A DNA stretch of 64,000 nucleotides from Spirochaetota bacterium (GCA_026398615.1 JAPLSN010000011.1:1-64000), one strand, 5' to 3'; numbered from the stretch's first letter, positions 18,066-27,462 are shown. The notes: generated by a model from the sequence alone, not told the origin. Numbers and translations are program-made.

Positions 18066-18764
18066 ATGAGCTCGGTGTCGGTCAGGGACGTCAGGAAGAG
18101 CTACCGCCTCGGCAAGCTCTCGGTCCCGGCATTGAACGGCGTGGATCTCTTCGTCGAGGCGGGAAAGATCGTCGGCATCGTCGGACCGTCCGGCTCGGGC
18201 AAGACCACACTGCTCAACATGATAGGCTGCATCGACAGGCCGGACGACGGCATCGTGGAGATCGACGGGATCAACGTCGTCCCGCTGCGCGACCGCGAGC
18301 TGACCGAGCTCAGGCGATCTTCGATCGGCTTCGTCTTCCAGTCCTTCAACCTGATCCCCGTGCTGTCCGCGCGGGAAAACGTCGAACTTCCCCTCATCGC
18401 GCTCGGCGTGCCCGGGCGGGAACGGAAAGCCCGCGTGGACCGCATGCTCGAGCTCGTCGACATCGCGGAATTCGCCGCCCACAAGCCCGACGAACTGTCG
18501 GGCGGCCAGCGCCAGCAAGTTGCCGTCGCGCGGGCCCTCGTCATCGGGCCGAAGATCGTGCTGGCCGACGAGCCGACCGCCAACCTGGACGGGGAGACGG
18601 GCAGGCGCATCCTCTCCCTCATGCAGCGCCTGAACCGCGAGATCCGCACGACCTTCATCCTCGCGACCCACGACCCCCGCATACTGCCCTTCATGGATTC
18701 GAGGATCTACCTCGAAGATGGCATCGTGACCCGGGTGGAGACGCTCGACGGAGGCGCCGGGTGA
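18066..18764 (+). CDS. LolD/MacB-type ABC transporter ATP-binding protein
   Basis: A 232-residue ATPase with Walker A (GPSGSGKTT), Q-loop (FVFQSFNLIPVLSARENVELP), signature LSGGQRQQVAVARAL, Walker B (KIVLADEPTANLD) and the switch histidine in ATHDPR. Length and Q-loop are typical of the LolD/MacB class that pairs with FtsX-like permeases. It starts 10 bases after the LolA-like gene. Its stop overlaps a following ATG (TGATG), suggesting translational coupling to the next gene. Confidence 0.9.
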   Translation: MSSVSVRDVRKSYRLGKLSVPALNGVDLFVEAGKIVGIVGPSGSGKTTLLNMIGCIDRPDDGIVEIDGINVVPLRDRELTELRRSSIGFVFQSFNLIPVLSARENVELPLIALGVPGRERKARVDRMLELVDIAEFAAHKPDELSGGQRQQVAVARALVIGPKIVLADEPTANLDGETGRRILSLMQRLNREIRTTFILATHDPRILPFMDSRIYLEDGIVTRVETLDGGAG

Positions 18765-18909
18765 TGCGGCCCGCCATCCTGTCCATCGAGGCGTTCTTCT
18801 GAAGGCCGTCGGCGGCGACCGGCGCTGCGCGAAAGGATCACCCGGTCCCCGGCTCGTCCTCTTCGCCACCCTGGCGTTCCGCAATGCCCTGAAGTACGGC
18901 CGGAGGAAC

Positions 18910-20121
18910 GTGCAGTCGGGGCTGGCCGTCTTCGCCGGGGTTTTTATCGTCGCGCTGGCCGACGCCTTCATCGCGGGCTTTTCGGCGCGGGTCGTCAACG
19001 ACTTCATCGCCGAGGGCGGCCACCTCCTCGTCTCCGCCCCCGGCTACGCGGCACGGCGGGAAGCCTTCCCCTCGGACAGGTACATTCCCGACTCGGCGTC
19101 CGTCGAGCGCGAACTGCGCGCCGTCGACCCCTTCCTTCTGGTATTTCCCGCCATCCGCGCCGCCGTCGTCGTTTCGAGGGGCAGTTCGGAAGAAACCGCT
19201 ACCGTGGCCTGCCGCGGGATCGTCCCCTGGTCCGCCGGTTCCATGAACCCCGCGTATGAATCGATGCCCGACCGCATGCAGTCCGGCCGCTTCCTCGAGG
19301 GCGCCGGCGACTCCGGCATGGTGCTGACCTCTGGTGCGGCGAAACGGATCGGGGCGTCCTCGGGCGACCGCATCATCTTCCTGTGCGAAGACCGTTACGG
19401 GAGCTTCAACGCCGTCGAACTGCCCCTGATCGGGATCCTGCGCGACGGGGCGTCCTTTTCCGCGGACTCGTGCTTCATCGACATGAGGAACGCGCGGCGG
19501 CTCGTGGGACTCGAAGACGGCGCCGACGAGATCGCTGTCTACGCCGCGGACAGGGACCGGATGCCGCTGTCGCCGAGGGCCGCGGAACCCGCCCTGAAAG
19601 CGGCGGCTGAGGCCGTCGCGGGCCTCGGGCTGGAATCCACGCGCTGGGACGAACTCTCGAGCTCGCTATCCCGAATGCTGGATTTCCTCGACATCTTCAT
19701 GTTCGTGATCTACGCGATGTTCGCCGTGGTAGCGGCCGTCGGAATCACGAACTCGGTCCTCCTCTCCGTCCAGGACCGCGTCCGCGACCTGGGCACCTTG
19801 CGCGCCATCGCCTTCACGAAGCGCCAGGTGTCGGTCATGCTGCTCTTCGAAACCTTCCTCGTTTCCGCCGCGTCGTCCGCGCTCGCCGTCCTCGCGGCAT
19901 TCGCGGTGTCGGGCCGCTTCGCCGCCGACGGGTTCGCGCTCCCGGCATCCACGCAGGCCCTGCTCTCGTGGATGCCGGCGGAAGTCCGCCCCCTCGTCGT
20001 CCCTTCGCGCTTCGCCCTCGCCTTCGCTGCCGGCTCCATCCTTCCCGCGCTCGCGGCCGCCTGGCCCGTCTCCACGGTGAACCGGATGAGCATCCGGGAA
20101 GCGCTCGGCTTCTCGTCCTGA
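18910..20121 (+). CDS. FtsX/MacB-type ABC transporter permease, probable 5' frameshift
   Basis: A MacB/LolC-type permease: TM1 (LAVFAGVFIVALADAFIAGF), a periplasmic domain, then three C-terminal TM segments (about 255-285, 305-335 and 355-380) with the motif VQDRVRDLGTLRAIAFTKRQ between the first two. The only in-frame start is GTG at 18910, which omits the family's basic N-terminus. That missing part is visible upstream in the same frame (LVLFATLAFRNALKYGRRN, 18856-18912), with no start codon. The expected start, an ATG at 18764 overlapping the ATPase stop, is in another frame and hits TGA after 12 codons (18800-18802). A one-base error near 18790-18800 would restore a full-length coupled gene. 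Confidence 0.75.
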   Translation: MQSGLAVFAGVFIVALADAFIAGFSARVVNDFIAEGGHLLVSAPGYAARREAFPSDRYIPDSASVERELRAVDPFLLVFPAIRAAVVVSRGSSEETATVACRGIVPWSAGSMNPAYESMPDRMQSGRFLEGAGDSGMVLTSGAAKRIGASSGDRIIFLCEDRYGSFNAVELPLIGILRDGASFSADSCFIDMRNARRLVGLEDGADEIAVYAADRDRMPLSPRAAEPALKAAAEAVAGLGLESTRWDELSSSLSRMLDFLDIFMFVIYAMFAVVAAVGITNSVLLSVQDRVRDLGTLRAIAFTKRQVSVMLLFETFLVSAASSALAVLAAFAVSGRFAADGFALPASTQALLSWMPAEVRPLVVPSRFALAFAAGSILPALAAAWPVSTVNRMSIREALGFSS

Positions 20122-20187
20122 AAGCCGGAATTCCGCCCGCCCCGCGACCCGTGGATATCGACCTCGGATCGCAGTACACTGGATGTC

Positions 20188-20877
20188 ATGAGAGCGAAAA
20201 AAGGAGCCGCCGCCTTCGCGCTGGCGCTTGTCCTGTCCCTGCCGGCTGCCGCCCAGGAGGGCTTGCCCCATATCCTCGGGATCGATTTGGTCGTCGGCAC
20301 ACCCTCGTCCGTCCAGGACGTGTTCCGCTCGGTTACCGTCGGCGCGAGCGTGCGCTGGCTGATGTCGTACAACGTCGAACTGAGCCTCGACTACTTTTTC
20401 CTCGGCACGGAATACTACTACCCCGATCCGGATTCGGGCGACTGGGTCGGCCCGGTGCCGTGGACCTCGGTGCCGCAGAACTGGGGCGTCGACGCCTCCG
20501 ACTGGATCTTCTACCACACGCGGCACTACCTGGCGCCCAAGGCCTGGCTCCTCATCCCGTCGGAACCGTACGGCGGGTTCGCCGCCAGGTTCGGCACGGG
20601 CCCCGCCCTTTCGTTCGTCGTCCCCTCCGAGGCCGCCACCTACTACCCGGAACTCGCGGACGCCTTCGCTGAATTCGAAACGACCTTCGAAGCCTACCTC
20701 GGCTGGACCCTGGACGCGGGTCTGGAGTGGCGGCCCATGAAACTGCTGGCCGTCGGCTTCGAGTACCTCTTCGTGGCGGATGACCTGCGGACCATCCTGG
20801 CGTCCTTCGCCCGCGACTGGCTGGGCTACCTGGACCGCTCGGGCAACCTCGTGATCTACCTGGGGGTGCGGATATGA
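20188..20877 (+). CDS. Exported outer-membrane beta-barrel candidate
   Basis: A 229-residue protein with a signal peptide (AAFALALVLSLPAAAQ). It is rich in alternating aromatic/hydrophobic strands (NVELSLDYFFLGTEYYY, LAVGFEYLFV) and ends in a strand, NLVIYLGVRI. This pattern suits a small outer-membrane beta-barrel, though the family is not recognised. It follows the permease by 66 bases and overlaps the next gene by four bases (ATGA). It may be cargo of, or a partner to, the envelope transport cluster. Confidence 0.6.
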   Translation: MRAKKGAAAFALALVLSLPAAAQEGLPHILGIDLVVGTPSSVQDVFRSVTVGASVRWLMSYNVELSLDYFFLGTEYYYPDPDSGDWVGPVPWTSVPQNWGVDASDWIFYHTRHYLAPKAWLLIPSEPYGGFAARFGTGPALSFVVPSEAATYYPELADAFAEFETTFEAYLGWTLDAGLEWRPMKLLAVGFEYLFVADDLRTILASFARDWLGYLDRSGNLVIYLGVRI

Positions 20878-21584
20878 AACGCACCATGGCGATCCTCGCC
20901 ATCCTGGCGACCATCCTGGCGGCCATCCTGGCGGCAGCAGTCTGCCTGTCTTCCTGCGAGGACTTCCTGAACGCGATCCTGAATTCCGACGCCCCCTCCG
21001 GCGTGGACGCGAGCGACGGCGACAATGAAAACTCGATCCACGTCAGCTGGAACGCCCCCAGCTTCTCGGAGGAAGATGCCAAAACCCACGGGGTCGATCA
21101 TTATAGAGTATCGTGGACGGGTCTGACGAACAGCAATTCCGTTGATTTGCATCCCACTTCGTACGACATCCCGGTCGCACCCGAAAACCGCGGCGAGGAA
21201 TACGACGTGACGGTCGAATCCTGGATTTCAGTTTCCGGAATCCCCGAATACGGCGGCTCGGACTCCGATACCGGCTTCGCTCTGAAATCCCGCAACCTGT
21301 CCTGGCTCCCCGACTGGCGTTCGACGAGCCTTCCCGACGATGCCGGGCTCGACACCTGGTTCGTGACCATGTTCCAGGAAGGATTCACCTACCACTTCGA
21401 TTCGGGCGGCGTGACCACAAGCATCGTCGTTTATGACTTCGAGGATGTCTCCGGCTCCATTCATGCGATAGACATGCCCGCGGGTATTGGTTCCTGGAGA
21501 TGCGACGAAGGCGGTAATGGACACAAGTTTTACCTTCGCGTGCCATCCACACCGCTGACCCTTGCCTATCACTATTCCCCCTGA
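20874..21584 (+). CDS. Putative lipoprotein with fibronectin type III-like domain
   Basis: A 236-residue protein with a long hydrophobic signal (AILAILATILAAILAAAVC) and a spirochaete-type lipobox, LSSC, placing the lipidated cysteine near residue 27. Next comes an FN3-like domain (NSIHVSWNAPSFSEEDAKTH, DHYRVSWTG), then an unclassified C-terminal domain that probably folds as a beta-sandwich. It starts inside the stop of the preceding barrel-like gene, so the two are translationally coupled. A strong terminator follows 20 bases after its stop. Confidence 0.65.
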   Translation: MKRTMAILAILATILAAILAAAVCLSSCEDFLNAILNSDAPSGVDASDGDNENSIHVSWNAPSFSEEDAKTHGVDHYRVSWTGLTNSNSVDLHPTSYDIPVAPENRGEEYDVTVESWISVSGIPEYGGSDSDTGFALKSRNLSWLPDWRSTSLPDDAGLDTWFVTMFQEGFTYHFDSGGVTTSIVVYDFEDVSGSIHAIDMPAGIGSWRCDEGGNGHKFYLRVPSTPLTLAYHYSP

Positions 21585-21603
21585 CCCGTCCCCCGCATGA
21601 TAG

Positions 21604-21641
21604 AACGCCCCCGGACCTCGCGATCCGGGGGCGTTCCTCTT
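21604..21641. terminator. Hairpin terminator between convergent genes
   Basis: AACGCCCCCGGA (21604-21615) and TCCGGGGGCGTT (21624-21635) form a perfect 12-bp stem with an 8-base loop, followed by CCTCTTT. It lies between the FN3 lipoprotein gene and the converging end of the opp operon and may serve both. Confidence 0.8.
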
Positions 21642-21656
21642 TACACGCAGCGAAAA

Positions 21657-22658
21657 TCAGTCGTGGTACAGGAAACAGGCGACGTTGTGATCGGTTCCGA
21701 CCTCGTGGAGCGTCGGTATGGAAGCGGAGCACTTGTCCATGCGCTTGGAGCAGCGGTCGTGGAAGTAGCAGCAGGTCCGCTTCTTGTCCGGCGAAGGCAC
21801 GTCGCCCGTGAGGATGATGCGCTGTCGCTTGCGCTCGATCACGGGGTCGGGGATGGGAGCGGCCGAAAGGAGGGCCTGCGTGTAGGGGTGCAGGGGATTC
21901 TTGTAGAGATCGATGGAAGCCGAGATCTCCATGATGGCCCCGAGGTACATGACCGCCACACGGGTGGAGATGTACTCGATGACGGAGAGGTCGTGCGCGA
22001 CGAAAAGGTAGGTGAGCTGGAACTCGTCCTGCAGGTCCTTGAAGAGGTTGAGGATCTGGGCCTGGATGGACACGTCGAGCGCCGACACGGGTTCGTCGCA
22101 GAGGATCAGATCCGGCTTGAGCGCCAGGGCGCGGGCGATGCCGATGCGCTGGCGCTGTCCCCCCGAAAACTCGTGCGGGTAGCGGTTCTTGAAATAACGC
22201 GAAAGCCCGACGCGCTCCATGAGGAGCTCGACGCGGTCGTTGATCTCCTGCTGGCTGATGTCGAGAACGCCGCGTTTCTTGTAGATGCGCAGGGGCTCCG
22301 ATATGATCTCGCCGGAGGTCATGCGCGGGTTGAGCGACGCGTAGGGGTCCTGGAACACGAGCTGCATGGACTTCCTGGCCTTGATGAGGTTGTCCCTGGA
22401 CAGCTTGACGAGGTCCTGCCCGTTGAGCATGACTTCGCCGCCCGTGGGCTTGTGGAGCTGGGCGATGGCGCGTAGGGTCGTCGATTTCCCGCAGCCGGAC
22501 TCGCCGACCAGGCCGAGGGTCTCGCCCTTGCGTATGGCGAAATTCACGCCGTCGACGGCGTAGATGAACCCCTTCTTCTCGGACAGGAGCGATCCGGAGC
22601 GGAAGGGGAAATGCATTTTCAGGTCGCGCACTTCGAGCAGGTTTTCGTTCGGGGCCAT
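21657..22658 (-). CDS. oppF: Oligopeptide ABC transporter ATP-binding protein (OppF-like)
   Basis: A 333-residue ATPase with Walker [10 protein letters not shown], signature [15 protein letters not shown], Walker [13 protein letters not shown] and switch region [12 protein letters not shown]. The C-terminal extension carries the opp/dpp-family cysteine cluster ([18 protein letters not shown]), likely an iron-sulfur site. It is the last gene of the opp operon and starts 3 bases after oppD ends. It energises uptake of peptides bound by the protein at 25880. Confidence 0.9.
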   Translation of the reverse strand: MAPNENLLEVRDLKMHFPFRSGSLLSEKKGFIYAVDGVNFAIRKGETLGLVGESGCGKSTTLRAIAQLHKPTGGEVMLNGQDLVKLSRDNLIKARKSMQLVFQDPYASLNPRMTSGEIISEPLRIYKKRGVLDISQQEINDRVELLMERVGLSRYFKNRYPHEFSGGQRQRIGIARALALKPDLILCDEPVSALDVSIQAQILNLFKDLQDEFQLTYLFVAHDLSVIEYISTRVAVMYLGAIMEISASIDLYKNPLHPYTQALLSAAPIPDPVIERKRQRIILTGDVPSPDKKRTCCYFHDRCSKRMDKCSASIPTLHEVGTDHNVACFLYHD

Positions 22659-22661
22659 GGG

Positions 22662-23645
22662 TCAGTTACCTCCACCGTAGAGCCAGCATGCGACCGACCG
22701 GCCGGTCGAAATCCCGGATACCGGCGGGTATTTCTGCTTGCAGATATCCTTCGCGTACTCGCACCGCGGGAAGAACGGGCAGCAATCGGGAAGGTTGATG
22801 ACGTTCGGCGGCTGGCCGGGGATCGAGTAGAGGCGTTCCTTGGTGGTCTTGTCCAGGCGCGGCACGCTCTTGATCAGGCCCATCGTGTAGGGGTGTTTCG
22901 GTTCGCCGAAGATCTGGTCGGCGTTCGCCTTTTCGACGATGCGCCCGGCGTACATGACGCAGATTTCGTCGCACATGCCGGCCACGACGCCCAGGGAGTG
23001 GGTGATCAGGATCACGGCCGTCCCGAGGCGCTCCGAGAGCTCGTTGATGAGCTCGAGGATCTGCGCCTGTATGGTCACGTCGAGGGCCGTCGTCGGCTCG
23101 TCGGCGATGAGAATTTCCGGGTTGCACGAGAGCGCCATGGCGATCATGACGCGCTGCCGCATGCCGCCGGAGAACTGGTGCGGGTACTGGTCGATGCGTT
23201 TTTCGGGAGCCGGGATGCCGGCGAGCTTGAGCATCTCGATCGCCTTGTCCTTGGCCGCCTTCTTGTCGAGCCCCTGGTGGAGGACGATGGTCTCGATCAT
23301 CTGCGTGGAGATGCGCAGGAAGGGATTGAGGCAGGTCATGGGATCCTGGAAGATCATAGAAATCTTGTTGCCCCGGATCTCGCGGATCTCGGTATCCGAC
23401 ATCTTGAGGATGTCCTTCCCGTGCAGGAGGACTTCACCCCCCGCGATCCAGCCCGGGGGCGAGGGAATCAGCTTCATGATCGCCAGGTTCGTGACGCTCT
23501 TGCCCGAACCGGATTCCCCGACGATGCCCAACGTGCGCCCCTTCTTTATGTCGAAGCTGACGCCGTCGACGGCCTTGAGCAGGCCCTCGTCGAGCTTGAA
23601 ATACGTTTTCAGGTCCTTGACCTGGAGGATGACGTCATCGGTCAT
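22662..23645 (-). CDS. oppD: Oligopeptide ABC transporter ATP-binding protein (OppD-like)
   Basis: A 327-residue ATPase with Walker A GESGSGKSVTN, signature FSGGMRQRVMIAMAL, Walker B ILIADEPTTALDVTIQAQ and ITHSLGVVAGMCD. The C-terminal family extension has cysteines in CCPFFPRCEYAKDIC. The N-terminal core motif set and gene order identify it as the OppD partner of OppF. It starts 15 bases after the oppC stop. Confidence 0.9.
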   Translation of the reverse strand: MTDDVILQVKDLKTYFKLDEGLLKAVDGVSFDIKKGRTLGIVGESGSGKSVTNLAIMKLIPSPPGWIAGGEVLLHGKDILKMSDTEIREIRGNKISMIFQDPMTCLNPFLRISTQMIETIVLHQGLDKKAAKDKAIEMLKLAGIPAPEKRIDQYPHQFSGGMRQRVMIAMALSCNPEILIADEPTTALDVTIQAQILELINELSERLGTAVILITHSLGVVAGMCDEICVMYAGRIVEKANADQIFGEPKHPYTMGLIKSVPRLDKTTKERLYSIPGQPPNVINLPDCCPFFPRCEYAKDICKQKYPPVSGISTGRSVACWLYGGGN

Positions 23646-23660
23646 TCGTTGCTCCTTGCC

Positions 23661-24740
23661 TCATGCCCGGTTCTTGCTCTGGGGATCGAGCGCGTCGCGA
23701 AGACCGTCGCCGAGGAAGTTCATGGCGAAAAGGAATATGGTCATCACGCACGCGGGTACGAGAAGCCGCCAGGGGAAAAGTTCCATGCTCTGGACGCCCT
23801 CGGACACGAGGGTCCCCCACGAAGCATCGGGCGCGGAAACGCCAAGGCCGAGGAATGACAGAAAGGATTCGCTCATGATGAACCCCGGCAACGAGAGGGT
23901 CGAGAATACGATAATGACGCCAAGGGTGTTCGGCAGGAGATGCCTGAAGATGATGCGCGCCGAGCTGGCGCCCATCGACCGCGCGGCTTCCACGAACTCG
24001 GCGTTCTTGAGGCTGATGATCTGACCGCGCACGACCCGGGCGATGGTCAGCCAGGATACCATCGCGATGGCGACGAACAGGATGATGACGGAACTCTGGC
24101 CCTCCTTGCGGAACATGGCCATGAGGATGATGACCACGAGCATGTAGGGCAGACCGTACATGATGTCGACGAAACGCATCAGGAAATCGTCGAGCCTGCC
24201 GCCGATGTAACCGGCGATCGCCCCGATGATGATGCCGATGAAAACCGCGGTGATGGTCCCGATGAAGCCGATCAGCATCGAGATCCTGCCGCCGTAGATC
24301 GTGCGCGAAAGCATGTCGCGCCCAAGATAGTCGGTGCCCATCAGGTAGACCCTCTTGTGCACGGGATTCACGTTGATTTCGGCCTTGATGAGTTCGTACT
24401 CGGCCATGACCTTCTCGAGCTCCGGCTTCAGGTCATCGCGTCCTTCGTTGGCTATCATCGCGTTGATCTGGTTCGCCTTCCTCTGGAGCGTCTCCAGCGC
24501 CACCTGCCCGGCGTTCTTGAACGACGGAGGAAGATTGATGTGCTTCATCTCCTGCTCGGTGTTCGAGTAAATCGGAAGCATCGGGGCCATTAAAGTCAGG
24601 ACGGCGAAGACGGCCACGATCCAGAGCCCTATCAGGGCCATCTTGTTCCTGCGCAGGCGTTTCCAGGCATCCGCCCAGAGGGAGACGGGCTTGACCTGCT
24701 GGTTGAACTCGTTGATCACCTGGTTTCTTTCAAGGGACAT
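23661..24740 (-). CDS. oppC: Oligopeptide ABC transporter permease (OppC-like)
   Basis: A 359-residue inner-membrane permease. The OppC-specific N-terminal TM (residues ~37-58) is followed by an unusually long extracytoplasmic segment (about 60-140). The binding-protein-dependent permease domain then carries the EAA-type motif EAARSMGASSARIIFRHLLP and the typical start of that domain, GTDYLGRDMLSRTIYGGRIS. Ordinary OppC proteins are about 300 residues; the extra ~55 are charged and probably helical (QRKANQINAMIANEG through VMAEYELIKAEI). It lies 10 bases after oppB. Confidence 0.9.
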   Translation of the reverse strand: MSLERNQVINEFNQQVKPVSLWADAWKRLRRNKMALIGLWIVAVFAVLTLMAPMLPIYSNTEQEMKHINLPPSFKNAGQVALETLQRKANQINAMIANEGRDDLKPELEKVMAEYELIKAEINVNPVHKRVYLMGTDYLGRDMLSRTIYGGRISMLIGFIGTITAVFIGIIIGAIAGYIGGRLDDFLMRFVDIMYGLPYMLVVIILMAMFRKEGQSSVIILFVAIAMVSWLTIARVVRGQIISLKNAEFVEAARSMGASSARIIFRHLLPNTLGVIIVFSTLSLPGFIMSESFLSFLGLGVSAPDASWGTLVSEGVQSMELFPWRLLVPACVMTIFLFAMNFLGDGLRDALDPQSKNRA

Positions 24741-24750
24741 GCATCTGCTC

Positions 24751-25680
24751 CTATTTGTAGGCGATCCGGGGATCGAGGAACCCGTAGAGGACGTCGACCA
24801 GGAAGTTCATCGTGACCAGGAAAAGGGAATACACGATGACCTCGCCCATGATGAGAGGGTAGTCGCGGTTCAGCGCCGACTGCACGAAGATCTTTCCGAT
24901 GCCGGGTATGAAAAAGATCGACTCGACGACTATCGAGCCGGTGATGATGCCGGCGAAGGCGGGACCCAGATAGGACACGATGGGCAGGAGGGCTCCCTTG
25001 AGAACGTGACGGCGGATGACAATGCCCTCGCTCAGACCTTTCGAGCGCGCCGTCCGGACATAATCCGAGCGGAGCACTTCGAGAATGCTCGCGCGCGACA
25101 GACGGGCGATATAGGCGAAATAGGGGAAAGCCAGGGTCAGAGCCGGCAGGATGAGCGTCTTGAGCCCGGCCCGGCTGAAGATCCAGCCCGACACCGGCAG
25201 CCATTTCAGGTTCATCGCGAATACGAGCTGGAGAACAGGGCCTATGACGAACAGGGGAACCGAAATGCCGATGACCGCCAGCGACATCGCCGAGTAATCC
25301 TGCCACCGATTCTGCTTCAGGGCGGACAGGATCCCGACGCAGATGCCCGCGAACGTGGCAAGCGCGAGCGCCACCGTGCCCAAAATGATCGAGTTCGGGA
25401 AGCCCTGGGCGATGAGCTCATTGACAGAACTTTCCTTATACCTCAGGGAAGGACCGAAGTTGCCGATCAGGACGTCGCCGAAGTAGCGCAGGTATTGCCG
25501 GAACAGCGGTTCGTCCATGTGATACTTCTTGAGCAGGTTTTGCTGAACCTGTTCCGGCAAGCCTTTCTCGCCCGAGAAAGGTCCGCCCGGGGCGACGCGG
25601 ATCAGGAAAAAGCTGAGCGTGATGATGATGAACATCGTCGGTATCAGGCTCAACAATCTGCGGATGATGTACTTGGCCAT
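24751..25680 (-). CDS. oppB: Oligopeptide ABC transporter permease (OppB-like)
   Basis: A 309-residue permease with the family N-terminus (YIIRRLLSLIPTMFIIITLSF), the opp signature region PLFRQYLRYFGDVLIGNFG, and the EAA loop RTARSKGLSEGIVIRRHVLK. Six TM segments are visible. It is the first gene after the oppA terminator and lies 199 bases from the oppA stop. It forms the channel together with OppC. Confidence 0.92.
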   Translation of the reverse strand: MAKYIIRRLLSLIPTMFIIITLSFFLIRVAPGGPFSGEKGLPEQVQQNLLKKYHMDEPLFRQYLRYFGDVLIGNFGPSLRYKESSVNELIAQGFPNSIILGTVALALATFAGICVGILSALKQNRWQDYSAMSLAVIGISVPLFVIGPVLQLVFAMNLKWLPVSGWIFSRAGLKTLILPALTLAFPYFAYIARLSRASILEVLRSDYVRTARSKGLSEGIVIRRHVLKGALLPIVSYLGPAFAGIITGSIVVESIFFIPGIGKIFVQSALNRDYPLIMGEVIVYSLFLVTMNFLVDVLYGFLDPRIAYK

Positions 25681-25786
25681 CGTGTCCTTTTCCTCCGGTG
25701 AGGGGATCTACCAGCGCGTGGGGCTTGCAAGGCCGCGCGGAGCCCGCCAGCGACAGGCTCGCGAGCGCGCTTCGGGCGTCTTTCGC

Positions 25787-25830
25787 AAAAAAGGCCGCGG
25801 TGAACGCCCAATGTTCCCCGAGGCCTTTTC
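25787..25830 (-). terminator. Terminator between oppA and oppB
   Basis: On the minus strand AAAAGGCC...GGCCTTTTTT encloses a second stem (GGGGAAC/GTTCACC region) and ends in a T-run. It lies about 50 bases after the oppA stop and 107 bases before the oppB start. It probably lets only part of the transcripts through, giving excess binding protein over transporter, a common arrangement. Confidence 0.7.
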
Positions 25831-25879
25831 ATGCATCAATCGGCCGCCCGACCCGCGGGCTCAGACGGCCGAATCCGCA

Positions 25880-27424
25880 TTATTTCTTGAACATGTACTT
25901 GAAGGAGTGGAACCCGAGCGGGGTCGCGTACCAGCCGCCCCACTTGGTCGTGTCGATGAGATCCTGGTTGGCATAGTGGTAGATCGGAATCATCCCCTGG
26001 TCCCGGGTGAGGTACATCGCATCGGCCTGCTGCAGGATCTTCATGCGGGCGGCGCCCTTCGCCAACCTGGCATTCTCGATCAGCTTGTCGTACTCGGGGT
26101 CCGCGTACAGGCCGTCGTTGTTGCCGCTGCCGGTCATGAAGAGGTCGAGCATGGTGTTGGGATCGAGGTAGTCACCGATCCAGCCATGGCGCGCGATCGT
26201 GAAGTCATGCGCCTTCCCGCGGAGATCGAGGAAGGTCTTGAACTCCATGTTCTGCAGGGTGACGTCGATGCCGAGGTTGTTCTTCCACTGCTGCTGGATA
26301 TATTCGGCTATGGCCTTGTGACCCTCGTTGGTGTTATAGACGATGGTCAGGGTCGGGAAATCCTTGCCGCCCGGGTAACCGGCCGCGGCGAGGAGCTTCT
26401 TGGCTTCCTCGGGGTTGAATCCGATGCCTTTCTGGGGGACGTAGCCGGCCATCGGGGGAACCCATGAGTCAGTCGGGATCTGCCCGCCCTTCGTGACCTT
26501 GTCGACGAGGGTCTTCTTGTCGATCGCGGCGGCGAGGGCCTTGCGGACACGCACGTCGTCGACCGGTTTGCGGGTGACGTTGAAGCAGTAATAATAGGTG
26601 CCGACCTGGGCGGAAGTCTGGTAATCCTTGCGGAGTTTGATCTCGTCGATCTTGCTCAGCGCGATGCCGTGCATCCAGTCGACCTCACCGTTCTTGTACA
26701 TGTTGTAATTCGTCGAATCATTGTCCGAGGCGTAGATCTTGATGGACTTGATCTTGACGTTCTTCTGGTCCCAGTACTTGGCGTTCTTCTCGAGAAGGAC
26801 GTACTCCTGCGGCTTCCACTCCTTGAGGAGGTAGGGGCCGTTGGTGAGGATGTTGCCGGGCTTGGTCCAGTCGGTGCCATACTTCTCGACGGCGGACTGG
26901 GGAACCGGCCAGAACGCGCTATGCGCGGTCATATCGGCGAAGTAGGGCGCGGCGCCGGTCAGCGAATACTCGACCGTGGTGTCGTTGATCGCCTTGATGC
27001 CGACATCCTCGAACCCGCCCTTGCCCTCGTTGAATTCCTGAGCGCCCTTGATGACCATCGCGGGCATGTACGCGTACTCGGCGCCGGTGGCGGGGTCGAG
27101 GATACGCTTCATGGCGTAGACGAAGTCCTTGGCGGTAACGCGGGTGCCGTCGGACCAAGTAGCGGTCTTGCGGAGGATGAACGTGACCTTGAGACCGTCG
27201 GGGCTGACCTTGTACGACTCGGCCACGCCGGGGGTACCCAGGTTGGTCTTCGGGTCGTAAGCCATGAGCCCCTCGAAAAGTCCGATGCCGACGTTCGTGG
27301 ACGCGACGTCGGTCATGAGGGTCGGGTCGAGGGTCGGCTCGGCGCCGTTGGACATGATGAAGTCCTGGGCGCCGAGGGAAACCACGGCGGCCAGAGCCAG
27401 GAACAGGAATAACGCCTTCTTCAT
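25880..27424 (-). CDS. oppA: Oligopeptide-binding protein of the ABC transporter (OppA-like, SBP_bac_5)
   Basis: A 514-residue periplasmic binding protein with a cleavable signal peptide (KKALFLFLALAAVVSLGAQ) and no lipobox cysteine. The family-5 extracellular binding pattern is present: TLDPTLMTDVASTNVGIGLFEGL, the loop WSDGTRVTAKDFVYAMKRILDP, and LLKEWKPQEYVLLEKNAKYWD. Length is typical. GGAGG stands 7 bases before the ATG. It heads the opp operon and has its own promoter and terminator. Confidence 0.93.
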   Translation of the reverse strand: MKKALFLFLALAAVVSLGAQDFIMSNGAEPTLDPTLMTDVASTNVGIGLFEGLMAYDPKTNLGTPGVAESYKVSPDGLKVTFILRKTATWSDGTRVTAKDFVYAMKRILDPATGAEYAYMPAMVIKGAQEFNEGKGGFEDVGIKAINDTTVEYSLTGAAPYFADMTAHSAFWPVPQSAVEKYGTDWTKPGNILTNGPYLLKEWKPQEYVLLEKNAKYWDQKNVKIKSIKIYASDNDSTNYNMYKNGEVDWMHGIALSKIDEIKLRKDYQTSAQVGTYYYCFNVTRKPVDDVRVRKALAAAIDKKTLVDKVTKGGQIPTDSWVPPMAGYVPQKGIGFNPEEAKKLLAAAGYPGGKDFPTLTIVYNTNEGHKAIAEYIQQQWKNNLGIDVTLQNMEFKTFLDLRGKAHDFTIARHGWIGDYLDPNTMLDLFMTGSGNNDGLYADPEYDKLIENARLAKGAARMKILQQADAMYLTRDQGMIPIYHYANQDLIDTTKWGGWYATPLGFHSFKYMFKK

Positions 27425-27462
27425 GAATGCCTCCTTGAAAAAGCATGACTGAAAGTGTCGTT

